Source: Candidatus Hydrogenedentota bacterium
GTDB lineage: Bacteria > Hydrogenedentota > Hydrogenedentia > Hydrogenedentales > SLHB01
Direction of reading: 5' to 3'
Length of the DNA: 10,857 nt
Assembly (NCBI GenBank): GCA_023384315.1
Contig: JAHDWY010000078.1
Span: 1-10,857, forward strand
Shown in pieces: positions 6,929-10,857 of this stretch (its first letter is position 1; the number at the start of each line of letters is the position of its first letter). The notes under the pieces are model-generated. The model was not told where the DNA came from, ran no database searches, and saw only the letters and a program-made list of their open reading frames with translations. A program made the translations under genes and the position numbers.

Positions 6929-6968
6929 ATAGAGTTCCGGGGTGCCGCGTGTCTGAGTATAGAGTTCC
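6929..6968. repeat. 10-bp direct repeat in a divergent spacer
   Basis: ATAGAGTTCC occurs at 6929-6938 and again at 6959-6968, start-to-start spacing 30 bp, or about three turns of B-DNA. Both copies lie in the 255-bp region between the divergent membrane-protein and sulfatase-like genes. A pair on one face of the helix could bind a regulator, but no known operator is recognised. A small CCCC-TT-GGGG palindrome (6967-6976) overlaps the second copy, and CGTGT-CGT-ACACG at 6900-6912 forms another short inverted repeat nearby. Confidence 0.4.
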
Positions 6969-7050
6969 CCTTGGGGTCTTTCAACAGGGCTTGCGAGGTT
7001 TTGCGCAGTAGCGGCGGACTTTGATGCGGCGGGCAACGAACCATTCTTAG

Positions 7051-7080
7051 TTGATGCGCGCAGCAGGCGACCCGTAGTAT
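7051..7080 (+). promoter_or_regulatory. Possible promoter for the sulfatase-like gene
   Basis: TTGATG (7051-7056) and TAGTAT (7075-7080) stand 18 bases apart and each matches the sigma-70 consensus at four of six positions. A start near 7087 would leave a leader of under 30 bases before the ribosome-binding site and ATG at 7115. The match is weak and by eye. Confidence 0.3.
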
Positions 7081-7114
7081 TCTCGTTGTTCGCGAGTCAG
7101 TGGGAGGTTTGTAC

Positions 7115-8554
7115 ATGGTCAGAGGCCGTCGATTCGTTTTTATGTGCGTCGTTGGGTTGGGCGGCGCGCTGGCCGGTTGTGGGCCCCAGACCGCTGCGCC
7201 TCCACCCGATGAAAGGGTGCCGTCGGAGCCCAACATCTTGTTTATCGTTGCGGACGCGCTCCGCGCCGACCGCGTTGCGGCCACCCGCAATGGCAAACCC
7301 GTAATGCCCCAAATGCAGCAACTCGCCTCGGAGTCGTGGAACTATCGACGGGCGCGCGTTCAGGCCACGTGGACGAAGCCCTCGATGGCCACCATGTTCA
7401 CGTCGCTATATCCTGAGGTACACAATGTACTGTTCGGCATTCACGATACCGCTTTCGAGGGTCAACCGCCGGAAGCGGATATCTTGCCAGGGGAAATGGA
7501 AACGATGGCCGAGTACCTGAAAGCCCACGGCTACAGCTCGGCAGGCGTGCAATCCAACGCGAATATTACCGCCGTTTTTGGTTTCGATCAGGGATTCGAC
7601 TCGTACGAGTTCCTCGCCTATCCCGAGTATCGCGGGAACGACATGACCGACCGGGCCATTAGGGCATTGGACGATCTACGACCGCCGTTTCTGCTTTACG
7701 CTCATTACATGGATACCCATGCCCCGTACGAGCCGGTCGAACCGTACCGCGACTCGTTCGGTGCGCCGCCGGAGATTACACCGGACGATGCGGCGCTCTT
7801 AAACGATTATCCGAATACGTACTTGGACCGGGTTCTCTTCGAGACGGGCCTCACGCAGGAACGGGAGTTCGGGAATCTATCCTCCCAGGGGGAGGCCTAT
7901 ATTCGACAGCGGTATGATGAAGAGGCGTTGTTTCTCGACGCCGAGGTGGCGCGATTGATCGAGTCGGTGCGAATCCGTTACCCCGATACGATCGTCATCT
8001 TTACGTCGGACCACGGCGAGGAATTGTGGGAGCATGGATCGATCGGCCACGGGAAAACCGTCTTCGAAGAACTAACCCACGTTCCGTTGATTATCAGCGT
8101 TCCCGGAGCGTCCGCACGAACAATCGAGAGCCCCGTCGAACTCGTCGACCTGCTTCCCACCTGCTCTGCATTACTTGGTCTTGCGCCGAGGGAGACGTGG
8201 CAGGGTAAGGGCATGATGCCTGACGCAGTCGATGTTGGCGAGACGAAGCCTGCGTTCAGTTCCACGCGGATGTCGATTCCGGGCTCGAACGTGGATCTGG
8301 CTGCCGTGGTTGTCGAAAACGAGAAGCTCATTGTGAACCGCAAGACGGAGAGCGCCGCCTATTTCGATCTGACGCGCGATCCCGAAGAAACCAATCCGCA
8401 GTCCGATTTCGCGGCCGGAACCGCGTTACAGGAAGTCTTGGCGGCGCACATGAAGACCATGCAGAGCCATCCGCAGTACGGAAGGCCGTCGGAAAAGACG
8501 CGTGTGGATGATGGCACACGGGAAGCCATCGAAAACATCGGGTATATACGGTAG
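7115..8554 (+). CDS. Lipoprotein of the sulfatase/alkaline phosphatase superfamily, Thr at the nucleophile position
   Basis: I chose the ATG at 7115 over the GTG at 7100 because GGGAGG (7102-7107) lies seven bases upstream of it and would otherwise be coding. The 479-residue product starts with a lipoprotein signal (M-V-R-G-R-R, hydrophobic core, L-A-G-C, C22). The hydrolase domain follows: N-I-L-F-I-V-A-D-A-L-R-A-D (40-52, first metal aspartate D47), the active-site segment W-T-K-P-S-M-A-T-M-F-T-S-L-Y-P (86-100), Y-A-H-Y-M-D-T-H-A-P-Y (195-205), T-S-D-H-G-E-E (297-303), H307 and G-H-G (311-313). True sulfatases have Cys or Ser, converted to formylglycine, in C/S-x-P-S-R; here the position is T87 and the Arg is Met. 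Arylsulfatase activity is therefore doubtful, and a phosphodiesterase or phosphoglycerol/phosphoethanolamine transferase-like chemistry with a Thr nucleophile is more plausible. It acts outside the cytoplasm, membrane-anchored. The last part (about 350-479) is less conserved. Confidence 0.85.
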   Translation: MVRGRRFVFMCVVGLGGALAGCGPQTAAPPPDERVPSEPNILFIVADALRADRVAATRNGKPVMPQMQQLASESWNYRRARVQATWTKPSMATMFTSLYPEVHNVLFGIHDTAFEGQPPEADILPGEMETMAEYLKAHGYSSAGVQSNANITAVFGFDQGFDSYEFLAYPEYRGNDMTDRAIRALDDLRPPFLLYAHYMDTHAPYEPVEPYRDSFGAPPEITPDDAALLNDYPNTYLDRVLFETGLTQEREFGNLSSQGEAYIRQRYDEEALFLDAEVARLIESVRIRYPDTIVIFTSDHGEELWEHGSIGHGKTVFEELTHVPLIISVPGASARTIESPVELVDLLPTCSALLGLAPRETWQGKGMMPDAVDVGETKPAFSSTRMSIPGSNVDLAAVVVENEKLIVNRKTESAAYFDLTRDPEETNPQSDFAAGTALQEVLAAHMKTMQSHPQYGRPSEKTRVDDGTREAIENIGYIR

Positions 8555-8555
8555 G

Positions 8556-10857
8556 TTACGGGTGATCCGCGTAAAACGCGACGCTTCGATAGCGGTTGTG
8601 TTTCGTGTCGTAGAGGATGACGTCCGTCCGAACGCTCTTGGCGATTATATCCGGCGGGGCCAGAAGGAGTGCGCCGTGGTCATCGGTTGACAAGGGGCTC
8701 CACACAGTCTCGCCGTAACCGTACACATCCGGATCGACGGTGTCGGGTACAAAACAAACGCGTCCAATGTCGGCGAAGGCTTGGGGGAGACCCGCAGAGT
8801 TGTGGGCATCCACGCGTACAGTCACGGGTTCAGCGCCCGATTGCACAAAGGTCCCCAGTCGAAACCAAGCCCAGCCGCTTTGTCCGGATGGTGAGAAGGG
8901 GATGACGTTCCATTCCAGCAACCGCAGCTGCGCGCCTTCGGACGCCTCGCTCGAAGTTGCCAGGGCGAACCGTACCCGGGCCCTGCTTGCGTTGGCGGGG
9001 CCGGTTTCCTGCCAGATCCGCGCGTATGCGACATACCGGCCGGGCTCCAGTGGTGCGATTGCGGTTAACGCCGTCGTTTTTGGTTGATCCGGAGTCAGTG
9101 AGGCCGCGTAGACATACTCATCAATATCGCCCTGAAAGCTGGGATTTTCATGGCGTACAGGCCTCCAGTCGTCGGAAACGGGAGATTCCCGATTGAATTG
9201 AAGCGGAACGATCGTTTGGTGAGAGGCCAGTACGGCCATACGAATGCCATCTTCCGGACCTGTGAGGCAGCGTAGACGCACTCCCGGGGAACCTGCGCCC
9301 GTGGTACGTATGCCGCTTCCGGCGGATAGGATGGGAAAGTCGGCGCGCGAGTCGGTTGGCATCGTCTGAATGGTTTGTTGGAAGTTTTCGATCCATGCGG
9401 GTCCGGTGAGGGGCGCGGGACGTGGCGTGAAACGCAGGTAGTAGGGCGCGGTGACGTCTCCCGCGTCGGCGACTTGCAGCGCGCGCGCGCGGCGATGGGT
9501 TACGGGTTGGAGCTCGTACAGGTACAGCGTGACGCCGTCTAGTGGAAACCGGGCAATACGGATCGCGTGCAGGTCTAACCACGTACGGTAGAGCCGGGCC
9601 GTGGGAAACAGGTTGTCCGGTTCCCACCAGGATTCCACCAGCCAGATGCGTTGCGCTTCACTTGCGACGGTATCGATGCGTCGCGGCAACGCTCCAACGT
9701 GATCCCATAATTCACGAAGAGGAAAGCTATGGATCATGTCCAGCGTATCCTGTTCCGTGAAACCGACGGTGAATTGTGGAAGGTCGGGCAGATACCAGTA
9801 TCGCATGGGGAGCAGGGAAAAATGACTGAAATGCGCAACGGCGTCGCCCGGTTTCCATTCCGATCGGATCAGTTTTGCGACTCCGCGGTTGTCCACTTTG
9901 TACCGGACGCCGAGGCGATGTTGTTCGGAAGGATGGAGGCGTTGTGCGTAGTAATCCGGCGCACACAGAGCGGTGAGTATCAAGGTGCCGGACAGTGCGG
10001 CGACGCGCAAGCTACGGATCGTGATGGCGGCAATTCCGGCAGCCGCAAGAATGCTCAGGAGTATGGCCGAGAGGATGAATAGACGGTGCTGGTAGTAGGA
10101 GAATTCGCGTGTCTGCCAGACAATCAAGTTGCCAACCACGGGCAGGATGGCGATAACGCAAGTCGCCATCCACTCCTGGTAGCGACCGCGAAGGGACCAG
10201 ATGCCGGAAACGACGAAGATCGCCGCCATTGTCGCGAGTGTCGCGGGAATCAGTAAACCAGGGGTGTACCCTGCAAAGAAATTCTTGAAGGTGATCAAAG
10301 CAACGTCCGTGGTAAGCGGCGGGTACCAACTGACGTCGACCTCTTCGGTGATGCGATTGATCGTGAGTCCCTGGCGAATGGCGGGCCACGAAAGAACAAT
10401 GACGGCCGATTGGCAGACAAACCACTTTGTATAGACAGTTAGCCGGCGTGGCGCGACAAGGACGAACGCCACGTTACTGGCGAAGATCGTCCAGACGGAG
10501 TAGAAGTGATTGTACATGGACAAGATCATGAAGAGCGTCATGGCGACCCATGCGCCCGGACGATCGCGCTGCAACGCGCGCAGGAAAAAAAACACAACGC
10601 AGATTCCGAATGCGGTAAGCGAGGAGTATGGTTTGAGTTCTTGTGCGTAATATATTTGGAAGGGTGACACGGCAATTAGCAGTGCGGCGACCAGCGCCGG
10701 CGCCGGCTTCCCAATAACTTCGCGTGCAAGCAGGTACGCAAGCGGAATTGTCGCGATGCTGAACATACATGGCAGCAAGCGTAGAACGAAATCCGCCTGT
10801 TCCGTGAGGGGGTGATAGCCGCCAAGGGTAGCTACCAGATCCCACCAAAGGCGCGTG
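8556..10857 (-). CDS. GT39-like (GT-C) membrane glycosyltransferase with large extracytoplasmic C-terminus, 5' end cut off
   Basis: The frame is open to the right edge, giving 766 visible residues and a TAA stop at 8556-8558. A TTG at 10778 is not the start, because upstream codons continue family-like sequence (L-W-W-D-L-V-A-T-L-G-G-Y-H-P-L, then V-L-R-L-L-P). The first 300 or so residues are many membrane helices with the conserved S-P-F-Q-I-Y-Y-A-Q-E-L-K-P-Y-S motif around 65-78, matching the Y-Y-S-Q-E-x-R-x-Y of PMT/ArnT-like (GT39 and related) enzymes that transfer sugars from polyprenyl phosphate carriers. The missing N-terminus would hold the first helix and catalytic acidic loop. After the helices comes a soluble region of about 450 residues, unusually long for the family. 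A segment near visible residues 605-705 (L-E-P-G-R-Y-V-A-Y-A-R-I to D-I-G-R-V-C-F-V-P) resembles a carbohydrate-binding-type beta-sandwich. Acceptor and sugar are unknown. The stop codon is one base from that of the convergent sulfatase-like gene. Confidence 0.8.
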   Translation of the reverse strand, partial: TRLWWDLVATLGGYHPLTEQADFVLRLLPCMFSIATIPLAYLLAREVIGKPAPALVAALLIAVSPFQIYYAQELKPYSSLTAFGICVVFFFLRALQRDRPGAWVAMTLFMILSMYNHFYSVWTIFASNVAFVLVAPRRLTVYTKWFVCQSAVIVLSWPAIRQGLTINRITEEVDVSWYPPLTTDVALITFKNFFAGYTPGLLIPATLATMAAIFVVSGIWSLRGRYQEWMATCVIAILPVVGNLIVWQTREFSYYQHRLFILSAILLSILAAAGIAAITIRSLRVAALSGTLILTALCAPDYYAQRLHPSEQHRLGVRYKVDNRGVAKLIRSEWKPGDAVAHFSHFSLLPMRYWYLPDLPQFTVGFTEQDTLDMIHSFPLRELWDHVGALPRRIDTVASEAQRIWLVESWWEPDNLFPTARLYRTWLDLHAIRIARFPLDGVTLYLYELQPVTHRRARALQVADAGDVTAPYYLRFTPRPAPLTGPAWIENFQQTIQTMPTDSRADFPILSAGSGIRTTGAGSPGVRLRCLTGPEDGIRMAVLASHQTIVPLQFNRESPVSDDWRPVRHENPSFQGDIDEYVYAASLTPDQPKTTALTAIAPLEPGRYVAYARIWQETGPANASRARVRFALATSSEASEGAQLRLLEWNVIPFSPSGQSGWAWFRLGTFVQSGAEPVTVRVDAHNSAGLPQAFADIGRVCFVPDTVDPDVYGYGETVWSPLSTDDHGALLLAPPDIIAKSVRTDVILYDTKHNRYRSVAFYADHP

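Noticed and set aside
6860..7036. N-terminal extension of the GT-C-like membrane protein to a TTG at 7036
   Set aside because: The 59 extra residues are polar and low-complexity, cross the 10-bp direct repeat, and precede a typical short positive N-terminus with a membrane segment starting at the ATG at 6859.

Overview
The window looks like a chromosomal segment of a Gram-negative bacterium with a G+C-rich genome. Two proteins carry clear lipoprotein signal peptides (L-A-G-C lipoboxes), and there are two large multi-pass GT-C-type membrane proteins and a secreted alkaline-phosphatase-superfamily lipoprotein. That mix, with a YhaM-type OB/HD exoribonuclease and a divergent Nramp-like transporter, resembles environmental Planctomycetota or Hydrogenedentota-like lineages. 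The assignment is an inference only; there is no rRNA or species-specific marker here.

Left part (1-903): the 3' end of dnaN (DNA polymerase III sliding clamp), a strong intrinsic terminator, then about 560 bp without a credible gene. This stretch is visibly richer in A+T than the rest of the window. It holds a perfect DnaA box (TTATCCACA on the minus strand), a TTTTCCACA variant, a weaker third match and a 50-bp block with only 10 G/C bases. Next to dnaN this is a reasonable candidate for a replication origin, and it is the most interesting non-coding signal here. A promoter-like element lies near its right end, in front of the next gene.

Middle (904-6859): a plus-strand NAD-dependent sugar-nucleotide epimerase (WbpP/GalE type) faces a minus-strand series of four genes. 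In transcription order these are a multi-pass GT-C-like membrane protein, a lipoprotein with a carboxypeptidase-regulatory-like beta-sandwich, a YhaM-family 3'-5' exoribonuclease, and an Nramp-family transporter whose canonical metal-ligand motifs are replaced. Gaps in the series are 118, 133 (88 to the yhaM stop-side start boundary) and 33 bp, so partial co-transcription is possible.

Right part (6860-10857): a 255-bp divergent spacer with a 10-bp direct repeat, a plus-strand lipoprotein of the sulfatase/alkaline phosphatase superfamily with threonine in place of the formylglycine-forming residue, and a convergent minus-strand GT39-like membrane glycosyltransferase with a very large extracytoplasmic C-terminal part. 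The last gene runs off the right edge and lacks its N-terminus. The two convergent stop codons are one base apart.

Together the epimerase (sugar-nucleotide supply), two GT-C-like membrane proteins and a secreted hydrolase or transferase suggest envelope glycan work, but they do not form one operon and no defined pathway can be named. I found no mobile element, CRISPR array, tRNA or rRNA.
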